64,000 nt of DNA from Norana najaformis (GCA_964023275.1 OZ029918.1:30202704-30266703); one strand, 5' to 3'. Positions 11,650-24,299 are shown, counted from the stretch's first letter. Notes: generated by a model not told the origin, from the sequence alone. Numbers and translations are program-made.

Positions 11650-14060
11650 TGTACAAAGAAGAAGAGATGCAGATCCTTGAGAGCCATGAGAAGCCCTCAT
11701 TTGACACACAATGTACATCACTCCACAAAGTTCAGTCTCGAAATCTCCTACTACACTGTATGAACCCAACACCATACTGTCAAAACCCCTTATCAAACTC
11801 TCTTGCTAAGGTCCATTTAGTGGAATTTTTACACTGAAAACTGAAATAATACCAAATATGCAATCAATTAAAATTCCAATCCTTGCTAAAACTTTTTGGA
11901 GCTTGACACACATTGTACGTTGCAACAATAACTTACCCATACAATGAAAATCACACAAGAAACAACCCACTGCTTATGACCGTCTAATTTAAATTAGATT
12001 TTACAGTCCATTACAACACATGGCACAGACCTTTGACAGTAAACTATAAGTACCTAGGACGGGATTTCAACTGTGACTGAAAATCTTATGCATGTTTACA
12101 AAAGCCATACATGTAGTTTCTGCACACAAACGCACAGCAATTCATGCCATGATGATCAAGTAACATCAAGAAATATAGATTCAGTATAAACCTTGTTGAA
12201 TACCGGTACTTAATAACTTGAAACCAAAATCATTTCTAAACTTTTGGCTGACTTAATCAAAGGCAAATTAACTTTAAATTCAAAATTCCTCACACACATC
12301 ATTGCTGGTATGTTGCACCAAGGTCAAAAACAGCACAAACTTGCAGACAATTGGCATGCTCAAACTTCAACATTTTACAACATCCACATTCCATGGTCCA
12401 GTTTACTTGTGGCAGAATGTGCTGGACCATATGTTTTATTTCAGGCAAGGAGACACTTAAGAAATTCAGGTCAGCTAGCTAACACTGGTGAACCCGGCTA
12501 AAAATTAGCGCAGACAGTCTATCTAAGCACTTGACATGAGGTAAAGTAGGTGAAGGACAAGCAGACCCTCTCCCTCAACCTACTCATGAGCAACCCATGA
12601 TTAACAAAAAACTGAGCATTTCAATTTTGGATAGATAAAAGAAATGATGATGATCATGATCATAACGGTGGTAGTGATGACGACAAAAGTCAAGATGAGT
12701 GATGATGACAACAACAACGACCATGATGATGACAATCATAAGTTGCCTGGGACATTCTGCTGCGATTCTCATGACAGAAACATGGACTCGATTTTGGAAA
12801 TTTCCTTCAGCCTCACAGCAGGGCAACCGAAGTCCTTCCGGATATCCCATCTTAGCCCAAATCATAAACCTCAGCGCTTTGTTAGTGTTGTTTCATATAG
12901 CACTCCTGTAACTCGAGTTGGGAAAAACTGGGGGAGTACGTAACCTCCATCCTCCTAACTCCGGCCATCTGCAGACCCTACTAAATTACGCCACTGGCAC
13001 TAATTGGCATCCAGGTGTTCTTGGGGCACCATGTTCAGAATTAAGTAACCTTTCAAGTGTTTGATGGGTATTCGGTTACCTGGCCTCTGGTCTTGTGACA
13101 CTAATTTTCCTTTGGGCTCCAAAAATAACTAGTAAGAAACTATTTGCAGTAGCAAATCTGTCATTTTTATAAACTCGCTGCCTCAAAAAATAACAGTATA
13201 AATAATAAAAAATAACAATAGTAAAATATCTTGATTGGATTAATCATTTTCTACATCTAACCTAAGTTTTTTTCATTTCTATAGGATCATTTCTACCTCT
13301 GTAAAAACAGAAAATAATACATAAAATATACAACTACAAAACCAACCAAAATCAAAACGCAACCACATTTTTCAGCCTGGTACTAAAATTGGCCCAACAA
13401 CTTGGCTCTTTGCACACAGTACATTACATCAGACCTGTAATGTAATCCATTTTAGTAGTGTAGTGTAGTTTAAGGCAACAAAATAATGTAATGCAATATA
13501 ACATAATGTACGGTGATTTAACTGAACATTTTTAAAGCATGACATAAACTCACAAGAAACAGTTAATGGACAAAGTCGTAATTGGAAACACGGACTCAGT
13601 GGGGCAATCGATACAGCAAACAGCAAGGAGACTACACGGTTGACTCACTCACAGCCAGACCGACGTTAAACCGTATTGATCTTAAGAAAGGGAATGCAGG
13701 TCACTTGACAACGAGATGGTTACCTTCTCAAACATACCCCAACTCTCTCATAACCTCTGTGGATTCTGAGAGCCATTAAAGCTGAGCCAAATCACTGATG
13801 CAAACAGCCATGTCACTGGGCCCACGGTGGACCCAACCCGGTGGACCCAACCCACACCGTGCCAAATGGTGGCAACTAAAGGCCAGCCATGGGCCCAAAG
13901 AACAAGGCTGCCAGGGACAGAATAACCTCAAATAATACAAAACATGTAATGCATTCAGCCACAAAATTAAGTAAACTCCTCTGCAAAGCTCTCAACCCAA
14001 CAACACCAATTCATTAATAAGCATCTGAGGATAAACATCAAAAGAGGACTGTAATTACTG
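11650..14060. other. No gene recognised
   Basis: Unique-looking non-coding DNA with a GATGAT/ACAACG-rich patch at about 12,640-12,740. No exon with convincing splice borders was seen. Confidence 0.4.
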
Positions 14061-14770
14061 AGCAGCTACATTACCTTCCTTCCTTTGCCTTACCCACCTT
14101 ATCTTGCCTCGCTAACCTTACCTTACCTAACAATCTGCATGGATTCCACCTTTGACAGAATGACGATAAGAAGCACAGACATTCTTTCCTTAAGGCATAC
14201 AGGTGTGCTTGCCTACAGGTGGTTTCAACAAAAGGCACAGCTGAAGTGCAGGGTAATCGAATCCATGAACCACTTGTTCTGGTCTTCTGGACCATAACGA
14301 AAACACTAAAGATAAAGTACAGACATACTGATGGCAATGACTGTGACCTTCTGGTGACAAGGCGCATGATGATAAGTGATAAATACCATAAAAATCAAAT
14401 TAAAAATCACAATAATTGTACTAAAAAAGACCATGATAATGATACTATTAATGATAGTTTATGCACTCACAGAGATACAGCATTAATATTATTAAACATC
14501 AAGACATCATCTCCAAGTTACAGTAATTAATTTTGGTACTTGCATTGGAGCAGCTTACTATCATAGTTAATAACAAATGTCGTGGTGTGTCACTAGTCAT
14601 GTCATTGCAAAAAATACCAAAGTAACTTTTAAAACCATTTTTAAATTAGTAACTGTTTCATAGGTTGCTCTTATGTTGATTTCCATTACACAGCTTTTGA
14701 GAACTATATTACAGACAATTCTGTCACATCTGCATTTACCATTTTTGATCTACAGTTTACCTTGTTGAAA

Positions 14771-15045
14771 TTTTTTGTCACTATATCGTTTCTTTAAACT
14801 AATGTGGGCTAAATTTGGTTTGTCTGCATTTCTTATGTGTGATCGTCTGTTTAGCTGGTTTGAATTGTCACTATTTCATTTCTTTAAACTGGTTTGGTCT
14901 AATTTTTAAGGTATGTACATTCCTTATTTTTGATTGACTGTCTAGCCAGTTGATATTGTTTTATTTCACTTCTTGAAACTGGTTTAGGCAAACTTTCGAG
15001 TTATATGCATTTCTTATCGATTGCCTGCTTCAAAAAGACTTGTAT
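14771..15045. repeat. 90-bp tandem repeat, 3 diverged copies
   Basis: TCTTTAAACT occurs at 14,791 and 14,881, and TCTTGAAACT at 14,971, exactly 90 bp apart. Each is followed by related GCATTTCTTAT...GTCTGTTTAGC phrases. Divergence is high, so the array is old. Confidence 0.6.
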
Positions 15046-15049
15046 AATT

Positions 15050-18000
15050 TATTGGGTTAGATGGCTGGCCTGATTAGCTTAGCTGAAAACTCCACACTTT
15101 AGATGAGAGTGTATAAATACCTAATTATAAGTTTTTAGAAGCTGGGTCATTTGACCATGGATGGAAACAGTGCAAAAGTTAACAGGATACATGACACTGA
15201 GGAGTGAAGTGCCTGAGACTATAATAACATTCCAGATGGGAGTGGTGATCACGGCAATTATCACGAGAATTAAACAGGAAGATGCACTGTTAAAATTATT
15301 GTCTGAAAACATCTGACACTATTGTAGCCATAATGCTGAAACATCAACTATCTAGTAATAGCATTCACTGTGACCTATCACCAGAAACAAATGTTGCCAT
15401 TTGAGTTAATTAAACCAAAATGTCTACCAGCAGGCAACAGTGAATGTGCTTTGACCCTAGACAATTATGTTTAGCAACAATTCAAAACCGTGCATTCTGC
15501 CGTTTCTAACCCAGAAGCCCCATAACAAAATTGTGAATCCTCCTCTATTATCTAACACTGAATTTGATAAAATCAAAGCCAGTGTAAAATTAAATAACAT
15601 TGGCATGCCAGGAATATAACAGCAAAAAGTAACACTACTGATATCAGTAGCACAGTGCAGCGAATGGGAGACTCTGGAAGTGACAAAAATGATGGATGTC
15701 TAAGGCTTGGTCATCTTTACTAGAGCTGTCCATAGTTTAGAAAGATAGGGCCCGGATACTCGAGCGCAATGTGAGAGGGTATACTTCTACCTGTAACTCC
15801 AAAACTGGATAACAAATCAAATCGTCCAACGGGCAACATATAAGTATCGTATGCGCTTAGGCCTAATTCAAAGTTAGTTAAGCATTCACCTCACTAATGA
15901 GGCCTGGATACCTATCTTTCAGCCAATCATTAGGACCGGACACTATTTCTATTGACTCTTTCTAGAGACTATAGAAATTTGTTGTTCTACATGCTTCACT
16001 AACTGATAACTCTCCAGTGAAACCCAACACCTCCCACGTCGTGGCTTCACCGGCCCCACACAACTGCGCATCATTAAGTCGTGAGTCCGTGACTTGCATA
16101 GTAATCTGCTTAAAAATATCGTTAAGCTTTTTGGCCAGGTTTCCGATATATGTGATCCGCTGGGAGAAGAGGTACCAAATCTTGGGTTTCTGAACTGAAT
16201 ATACCCTGAGGTTTGTTGACGTTGTGGGGCCAAATGCGCCGAATTTTATCTTAATATGTCTCCAAAATCCTATCAAACTTAATTTCCAAAGATAACCTCC
16301 CAAAAACTGCATTTCTGAGAAACTTGAAAATAACAAATTATATAATTTGAAGAATCACAGCACAGTTACAGCAAAACTTTGTACATTTGTCACATGAAAA
16401 GTCTGTATGGTCGGTAAAGTTTCATCCATAACAATTCACAACTTTTACACAGCAACCTACCAAACTGTCACTTAATCATCAAAATTCGTGGAAAAAAACA
16501 GAAAAGTCCTGCATTCAACAGTCATTTTACTAGAGGTCCAAAAGCTCTTCATAGCATTCATTTTATTCTCCCATTAAAATACACAAATGCTAAGTCCAAA
16601 TTAATTACATCTGCTGCTTGCATGACTTAAAGCTTTGTTGGCATGGCTTGTTCTGACTAAGAAGCATGTATGACAGGAACTTGTAACAAATTCTGACAAC
16701 AGATTCTGACTAGTACTGAACGGCTTGTGCTGGCATCAGGCTCTGCATCAGATTAAGCAATCACTAATTCTGGCTGTGGACAGAGTATGTCTTGTTTGCC
16801 TTTCAACATGTACTGGCAAATTCTGTGGAATAAATAGAACTGAAGCAGGTGAGACAAACCTAATAACGACAATTAAAGGCAGGTGAGAGACCAGTCTGAG
16901 GAAAGGAGTATGTAGTTCATCAGGTTATATCACTGCGACTACAGGTGAAAACAGGTCGATCATGGTCCAGAGTGGTGAAAGAGATTTAGAAACGTCTCCT
17001 GGGGTTGACAGGGATGATGACAAATTAGCTTCTGGTGTATATTCTCATATGCAACATCTTCATCACTGCTATCATTGTTGCCGCCATCTTCACACAAGAA
17101 TTCCATTAACAGAGATATCTTGGATATCAGCAGTGGTGTCCAATCCAAAAGAGATAAGGTTTTGCAATATCATGCAGTTAAAACATCATTTTGGACTCAC
17201 AACTATAAAACAAGGATGCTTTAACCACATTTTTCAAGTGTCTGCAACCTTTTGCAGTTCCAAATGCTTACTTAGAACGGAGCAGGCATCATTTAAAAGC
17301 TATACTGAATGCAACGGATAACGAGAAAATAAATAACGCTGCACCCTGCACTACAGCCCCTTTCCATTTTGTTTATCTCTGTCTGAATTCTGCTCATACT
17401 AAAAATGTACACAGACACACTACCAATGCAGAACCACAAGTTACACTAATTCACTGGAAAAGGTACCATATGTGGGTCGGCTAATTTCGTTCAGGCCCGT
17501 CTAATGTAGGCACAAACCATTAAAGGCTGCTATAAATTACACAAAACAAAGTACAAATATCAGTAATTTACCTTGTGGTAAAAAGCACATCTTTAGTTTG
17601 TTAAATTTTGATGTCCCAGCATTTTTTAGATTCAGTACAAGCCCAAACCACCAGACACACAATCTGTGAAAAGTGACCCCATATGCATTCAAACTTAATT
17701 TTCTCTGCAAATGCACGCCACACTTTTTGGTAACTTTTCTCCAAGCAGGTCACATATGACTTATGGCCTGCCTGGGTGCCACCCTTCTGGAAGGTGCCAG
17801 GGAATCTGGTTACTCGCTGACAAGCTTCCTCTTTATATACTAGCCACACCAAGCATCAGTTTTGCAACTGCTAAGAGTCTCCCATTATCACAACAGTAGC
17901 AAATATATACATTTATCATCATCGTCGTGTACTTCACGAAGTGGCTGACGTTTTTTTACATCTATTGACCTTCCTCTGAGGCAGTTGAAAAAACTGACAC

Positions 18001-18340
18001 TTGGTGTTGCCAGCATGTAGAGACGTCCAAACCACAGATAACATACCATTTTTGTCACTTCCACTTATTCCCCCACTGCAGCAGCACTCCTAACACAACA
18101 GCTGTAGCCATATACACAGTTACACAGATGCTTTTTAAGCCACTGCAGTACGAGATAACGCAAGTTCTGTGGAAAGCAAGGTGCGAACTAGCTGCATTAT
18201 CAGGCCAGTGTCCGGTATGTTGATTCATCTGATGCTGGCACAGGACCGAGAATAGGCAATAAGCACCTGCTGTGTAGTTTATACTCGCTACAAAACTATT
18301 ATGGGGTACTGACAGCATCACACAGAAAGGCATGGAATTT
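15050..18340. other. No gene recognised
   Basis: Several minus-strand frames of 60-125 codons lie here (for example 15,962-16,336 and 17,601-17,852). None has both splice signals and recognisable protein character. If the exon at 18,967-19,080 is real, this stretch could be its first intron. Confidence 0.35.
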
Positions 18341-18404
18341 CATTGGTTCCCTAAGTGAGCAGCTGGTTGGTTTGGGAGTTGGTTGAATAGCTCTTGATTA
18401 GATG

Positions 18405-18545
18405 ATCTAAAAGGTGCTATATAATTAGCCAGATACTTACTTACATGCATACATTTATACATACATAAATGGATATGTACATACATACTAATATACAAAC
18501 AAACATGCATACGTATGTACACATACATACATACATACAATATAA
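18405..18545 (+). repeat. Retroposon 3' end with CATA tail
   Basis: TAAAAGGTGCTATATAATTAGCCAGATACTTACTTACAT continues into an ACATACAT microsatellite. It is the same 3' end as at 2,108. Confidence 0.6.
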
Positions 18546-18966
18546 TCGTAACTTGGTCCGTCAAACACAAACAGTGCAAATCATGGCTGGAATGTAACCC
18601 CTCTCCGTCGCAAACACACACCGCCTCTGTCTCTCTCTACACTCTGCCTATGCCCTTGTCACTTTTGTTGTCTCTGTATCTGTCCCTGTCTCTTTGAATC
18701 AATTATAGACTTTCCTTCTAATCGAAGACCGACAATGTAGCAATCGCTTTCATCCTTCACTCCACCACAAATCACCTACTCTCAGTCCAGGGACCACGAT
18801 ATCAAGGAAGAAAAACCATACATCAACAACAACACCAACCACCCTTATCCGGATTATTACTTGCCTACCAACAGCTTAACACGTATTTCTGGCTTTCAGC
18901 CCGATCAAATAGTTCTACACGCCCATACACTTCTAGATTAAGTCTATTTACGATTGGCCTACGTAC

Positions 18967-19080
18967 CTGATAGGGTATTCGCCCACCGGTCTTTCCTCTG
19001 ACCGGCTGCCATCCCTCGCCGTTCTGTCTCGACCCCAATTCGCGTCCACCGCGTTCAGCAGCCCTGATATCCGATGTCAT
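18967..19080 (-). CDS. Candidate first coding exon of an unidentified gene
   Basis: A minus-strand ATG at 19,080 opens 38 codons, starting MTSDIRAAERGGREL and ending GKTGGRIPYQ. The exon then meets a near-perfect splice donor, CAG/GTACGT, at 18,967/18,966, leaving phase 0. The exon and about 340 bp upstream are CpG-rich compared with the AT-rich surroundings, as at many animal promoters. The peptide is hydrophilic and basic/Gly-rich, with no domain I can name. No downstream exon was securely found in 1-18,966, so the gene may have a long first intron or run off the left edge. It could also be chance. The donor and the CpG context are the main support. Confidence 0.38.
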
Positions 19081-19420
19081 CGCGAAATATCATTAAACGA
19101 ACGCGAAACAGCCGTTTATTGTTTAAATATCTTAGTGATGTTTGCAGCGAAATTCAAAACTCGACCGAAAACCGGCATCAATTAAACGTCGGAGATTGAA
19201 CCGCCACGTACGTCTCTCCAAAGCCTGGGTCCAAGACACAGGCCACGCTAACGAAAAGTTGCGTTTCACAAGTATGGCACGCCACAAAACTATCTGCCGG
19301 GTGGGCCGTGCTGCGCCTCGGCTGCGTAGGCTATACACATCGGGCTGTTGATCCGAGCGGCATGCGGGCGGGGTCTGCGTCTCTGGTATCTGTTTGAACG
19401 GGCGAATCAGGTGTGAGTCA
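19081..19420 (-). promoter_or_regulatory. CpG-rich putative promoter region
   Basis: CG dinucleotides are dense from about 18,900 to 19,420 and sparse on either side. The block lies directly upstream of the candidate minus-strand start codon at 19,080. No TATA box was picked out, so this is inferred from composition and position. Confidence 0.3.
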
Positions 19421-20110
19421 GAAGTGGGAAAGGGATTTCTTCTGGCTGTAATTTTACAATTAAGTCAAACTAAAAGCACATTTGACATTCTAATGTCCGA
19501 TAAGTCTATGCACGGTACACGAGTCAATGGAAGGCGAAAACAATAATTGTTTGCGTTCTACATTCTTTTGTTCCCCTTACGTCAATGGGACAAATCAGTG
19601 AACAGTGTGAACAGCAAAATCTAGGCTGTCAGGCTACACATTATGGCCATATGGGCCTAACACCGATCTTACTAGCCTAGTTTATCTGTGCTATTTTGCT
19701 GGTGCCTAAAAGATTAACTCATTCGGACAATTTCTAGATAATTGTATTAAACTTTTATGGAGGCATTGTGTCATTTTAGTTATGGTGGCCTACGTATATT
19801 ACATTTTCTAAAATCATTCCATTGCGCACGCCGCTAATTAAAAAGCTGATTCCAGGAAGAACTGTCTATAGCCCGTTTCTACAATAGATAATTAAAATCT
19901 AGCTGAAAATTCTAAAAGATCTGTTTAGAATTCATAGTTCTGAACTTCCAAAGTAGTACATTACACGCCAGATAGGGCGCTGTAGAAATCTCGGGATTAC
20001 GATTAGAGAGCGGACTTTGGTTCGCGTCATCACAATCTTATTCAACAGATGGCGCCATTAGACGCGCGTCCTCTCAGCTGCGTTCGTTGAGCCGTTTACG
20101 AAAACTTAAG

Positions 20111-20151
20111 GAACATTCTGGAAGGCAGGAAAGCTTCGAGGCATGACGTTG
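20111..20151. promoter_or_regulatory. Heat-shock-element-like and CRE-half-like sites
   Basis: GAACATTCTGGAA at 20,111-20,123 is a perfect three-unit GAAnnTTCnnGAA, the binding form of heat-shock factor. ATGACGTTG follows at about 20,143, a CRE half site. No adjacent gene start was found, so function is speculative. Confidence 0.25.
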
Positions 20152-20418
20152 GGATACCTCCTAGCACAGCAATCGCCAATTTTGTTAATTAACCAGGATG
20201 ATTTAAAGTCGTATAATCTGACGTAACTCGGGCTTTGTTGTGCAGAATACTTGTAAAATAATATAATGTTAGGGTGTGCTATGGATGCTATGTTGATGCA
20301 AAATCACAATCCGGAAAAAGAAATAGGGTCTCAAATAATTTACTGTGCATTGCCTATAACTTCGAATTCTGAGAACATGGTGACACCTAGTGAATACAAT
20401 AAGAGCCAGTTGAAAGTT

Positions 20419-20508
20419 GTATGTATGTATGTATGTATGTATGTATGTATGTATGTATGTATGTATGTATGTATGTATGTATGTATGTATGTATGTATGT
20501 ATGTATCT
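20419..20508. repeat. (GTAT)n microsatellite
   Basis: About 22 perfect GTAT units, followed by a GC-alternating CGCCCGCGCGCGCG segment at about 20,524-20,538. Confidence 0.95.
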
Positions 20509-20636
20509 ATATGTGTGGGCGTGCGCCCGCGCGCGCGTGTTTATGGACCAAGGCAAAGACAAAAGATGCACTGCGCTTATGTCATGGTTTACTATTAAGA
20601 CACATTGTAGGCCTACGTTACTGCTGCTGCAGCTTT

Positions 20637-20729
<93 letters not shown>

Positions 20730-20812
20730 CACTACCATTACTACTACTACTACTGCTACTACTACTACTATATAATAATAATTATTATTATTATTATGGT
20801 TATTATTATTAT
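20637..20812. repeat. (ACT)n then (ATT)n microsatellite
   Basis: About 44 ACT units with a few substitutions grade into ATT repeats. These end at the TTAA target of the transposon that follows. Confidence 0.95.
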
Positions 20813-20817
20813 ATTAA

Positions 20818-21531
20818 CCCTTTACCCGTTTATTAAAAATTTTCAGGTTCCGCCCACAGCGTTTATTTAATTTTGCATAAACATGGTGTTTTCAGGTGTA
20901 AACATTGCTGACTGTTTTAACTGGAAAAAAATAAAATGCAAAATGTTTTATTGTTATTATTTGTTTATGATATAATTTGTCTCTGGTCACAATGCATAAG
21001 AAATGTACCTGAAAATAAGTATAAGAAAATAAGTATAAGAATTTTTTCTTTGTGTGATACACCTCAACCCATGGAACTACGCAAAGTGAAACATCACAAT
21101 CAGGTTCTGACTCTTGAGTGTCTTCCTCTGCCTCCGAAAAACAATTATCGGATAAATCATCCAAATCCTCTAGTTACGATAAATTCGATTCACCAGATGA
21201 ATCTTCAGCTAAAACCTGCTCTGCAATGAGGCTGACATCATGCGTACGAAAGTTATGTTTCATAGAAGAATTTGACGTTTTTAGGATATGTTTACAGAGA
21301 ACCGAAACTATATTTTGCAACTGAAAATACCAATACTAAAAATAGAATGACGCCATTTGTTTCCATAGACGATCTAAATAATAGAGCAATCCAATAGTAA
21401 TAATAAAAGCGAGATATTTCGGGGTAAACTGTAGCAGTAAGGTTAGGACTATGATCCGCGAGTTAACTCGGGGTAAACGCTGTGGACTGGATTACCGCCG
21501 GCGAGTATACTCGGGGCAAACGGGTAATGGG
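20818..21531 (-). mobile_element. piggyBac-type element with relic transposase N terminus
   Basis: The 714-bp unit begins CCCTTTACCCGTTT and ends AAACGGGTAATGGG, giving 14-bp terminal inverted repeats with one mismatch. Both ends abut TTAA (20,814-20,817 and 21,532-21,535), the target that piggyBac transposases duplicate. On the minus strand, about 21,235-21,080, a frame reads AEQVLAEDSSGE, then a stop, then DDLSDNCFSEAEEDTQESE. This is the acidic N terminus typical of piggyBac-derived transposases. No catalytic domain remains, so the copy is non-autonomous. Near the right end sit two palindromes, CGAGTTAACTCG and CGAGTATACTCG, each followed by GGGxAAACG. Confidence 0.75.
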
Positions 21532-21929
21532 TTAATAATACCCATAATTATACTGCTTATGATGATGATAATGATGGTAACAGCAACAGCATTTATCATC
21601 ATCATCTTCATCATTAGTACGTTTTTAAGTTCTGAGGGATCCTTTGTAACTTATCTAAATATAACAACAGCAAGCACAGCAAGAACAACGACACTTGATT
21701 TCGCCATTAAGCACAGAATACTCTGTTAATGTTCACCGATTACAAGAACTTGAAAATATGAACTTATGCCAAAAAAAATCACTGATCTTGAAATGATTGC
21801 ATTGGCTGCCCTTAGAAAAAACGAATATTTTCAAGACTGGGCTAATCGCATACATAAGTCAACGGTTTAGCCAACCTTACTAACTCCACTTTATGCTGAC
21901 TGTCAAGCCTCGTATCTACTCGACTATTT

Positions 21930-22260
21930 TGCCTTTCTTAATGTCTTAATCTGATTATTCCATGGACAAGAACAGCTCTCGGCAGCCGTGTTTTTTCTGT
22001 CGCTGGCCCTAGACTCTGGAACTCTCTTCCGGTAAAAACGATCGCTCTGCAAAGTATGTCTTGGCCTTGACTAAAAACTTCTTGGAATCATATCCTCCGT
22101 AGGCTGTTCCTCTGTTTTCTCGGGTTTCCTTCTAAGCTTTTGACCGGACTCGCTCTGGAATTTGGCTTGCAAAACGATTTTGTTTAGTAGCGACCATCGA
22201 TTGGTGCCTTGCGCAGTATTAAAATGGCGCTATAGAAGTCCACAGTTTATTCCGATTATA
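21930..22260 (+). repeat. LINE 3' fragment, family with CGACCATCGATTG tail
   Basis: In one frame the sequence reads GPRLWNSLP, a LINE ORF2 C-terminal tail, with frameshifts. The 3' UTR contains TTTAGTAGCGACCATCGATTGGTGCCTTGCGCA and AATGGCGCTATAGAAGTCC. The same UTR is seen at 44,530-44,620, 50,250-50,320, 53,250-53,320 and, inverted, at 36,030-36,110 and 62,205-62,275. Confidence 0.65.
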
Positions 22261-22280
22261 ATAATTATATACCGATTTGG

Positions 22281-22586
22281 CATCCATCCATCCATCCATC
22301 CATCCATCCATCCATCCATCCATCCATCCATCCATCCATCCATCCATCCATCCATCCATCCATCCATCCATCCATCCATCCATCCATCCATCCATCCATC
22401 CATCCATCCATCCATCCATCCATCCATCCATCCATCCATCCATCCATCCATCCATCCATCCATCCATCCATCCATCCATCCATCCATCCATCCATCCATC
22501 CATCCATCCATCCATCCATCCATCCATCCATCCATCCATCCATCCATCCATCCATCCATCCATCCATCCATCCATCCATCCATCCA
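22281..22586. repeat. (CATC)n microsatellite, about 76 units
   Basis: 306 bp of essentially perfect CATC. All frames are open (HPSI on plus, DGWM on minus), producing spurious proteins of 105-149 residues. Confidence 0.98.
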
Positions 22587-22739
22587 AACTGTGAACTCCG
22601 ATAAATGTTAATAAAGCCCTTCATAGAGAGAGTTCAAGTCAGAAGATTGAGACCTTAATGACCTGCTCTCTGATCTTAACACTTGCCTTCTTCAGCCCCA
22701 GAGGGGCGCTCGAGGATTCACTTGCTGCCCAATTCACGA

Positions 22740-22844
<105 letters not shown>

Positions 22845-23069
22845 TATGATGATTCATATATAGTTATATATGAAATAAACAGTCCATATATTATATATAG
22901 CGTTCGAGTTAAATCATCGAGATCCATTTATGTATATGTATGCACACAAAGAGGTCAAAGGTCGGTGTATACTTAGGGTCGCAAGAGGTCAGGGTCAGCG
23001 TCAACATTTTACTGATCTTAGGTAAATATTTCCAGTGCAGAAACTTATAACCTACGGACAACGCAGAAA

Positions 23070-23195
23070 ACATGTGCATGCATGGCGCCCATTCAAACGG
23101 GCAGCGGTGGTGAAGGATCTCCCCCGATAAATTCATTGCAATCTGAGCAGGGTCGAGACCATATACGGTCGCTATAGAAAACCTATATATTTACA
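23070..23195 (+). repeat. SINE-like family 'GGTCGAGGCCATACGGTCGC' copy
   Basis: Contains CCCATTCAAACGGGCAGCGG, AAGGATCTCCCCCGATAAATT and GGGTCGAGACCATATACGGTCGC, then a TTTACATTTATG tail. The other copies are listed at 25,372, 35,800, 36,625, 41,893 and 53,710. Confidence 0.7.
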
Positions 23196-23549
23196 TTTAT
23201 GTAGATGCAAATTTATGTGCATATATTTATATGTATTATGCAGAAAACTTAGTATATAACCTATATTACAGTGCTAACAAACGCGATATATATGTATAGG
23301 GGCCTATGTATTTATATATGTATATGTAGCAGTAAGTGTATTTGTATATATTTACATGCATATGTATATATATATCTATATACGTATGTACGCATATGTA
23401 TATGTATATATGTATATATAAGGTGTGACCGAAAGCGATTTATGATGCACTTCTACTATTGTTAAGATTGTGCAACCGTTGCATTCTCATTGCTGCAACG
23501 ATGGACGGTGACTATGGACCGGGCAAGTTTTGGAATTAATCATAATCAC

Positions 23550-23575
23550 GATCATCATTCGCAGCAGCAGCAGCA

Positions 23576-23608
<33 letters not shown>

Positions 23609-23670
23609 ACAATGTTATTATTATCATCAGAAACAGCATTATCGTCGTCGTTATCATCATCATCGGTACT
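23550..23670. repeat. CAG/CAA and ATC microsatellite
   Basis: GCAGCAGCAGCAGCACCAACAG then CAACAACAGCAACAG. One frame is a polyGln run, but no exon borders support coding. Confidence 0.85.
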
Positions 23671-23884
23671 TAGCAAGCAAATTAGCCATGATTGGTGCAA
23701 ATTATCTGTGATATTCAGCACTTATTGCAGGTGCACTTAATCGCACACTTTATCTAAACACACCTGTTCAATTAGGCATAACTTCATTTTTATATATAGG
23801 CTACACATATTTTTTCAAACTCATATAATATACTCGTGAAATTCATAGGGCTGTATGTATTTGATGTTGATGTTTGCACCGATT

Positions 23885-24240
23885 TAGAGTATAGTTTCCC
23901 TTGGACACCCGTCAACCCGATTTCCGCGTGTGCATTGGGGATGGGTACTGAGGGGCTGGGGCAGCGGAAGGGGGCTTTTCCCCAACGAAGCCTAATGCCC
24001 TGCTGAATAAACAGGGAATGCTGGTGCCAAGCAACTTCGGAACAGCGGGTAAATAGTCGACACGATTACAAAGGTCTATACCCCTGGGCGGGTTGCTGAA
24101 ACGGCTTTCATCTGCACTAAGGGCAAAGCGTGTGCCGCATCGGTTGAACTTTGACCTCGGTAGTCAGTATACTCTACTACCCGCGTTCTTCATCTGAACG
24201 CACCATAGATACAGCAGCAAAGAAATTCAGCTACTGTTCG
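23885..24240. other. Unique-looking GC-richer stretch
   Basis: More GC-rich than its surroundings, with no open coding frame of note. It may be an old mobile element, but I cannot assign it. Confidence 0.3.
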
Positions 24241-24299
24241 ATTGCTGTCTGTGCTTCAGTCAAAAGTTTTTTCCTGAGAATATATAGGTAGATAATTAT

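Noticed and set aside
15962-16336. 124-codon minus frame
   Set aside because: No recognised motif, a second overlapping frame of similar length, and no splice support.
16960-17148. Minus frame with acidic DGGNNDSSDEDVAYENIHQ
   Set aside because: Looks exon-like in composition, but no convincing acceptor/donor pair or phase partner was found; it may deserve an RNA-seq check as part of the 19-kb candidate gene.
20417-20870. Frames rich in Met/Tyr/Val, polyLeu or polyTyr
   Set aside because: Pure microsatellite translation (GTAT and ACT).
22162-22624. HPSI and DGWM repeat proteins
   Set aside because: Translation of the (CATC)n tract in every frame.
23490-23711. PolyGln-containing frame
   Set aside because: CAG/CAA repeat without splice borders or flanking conservation.
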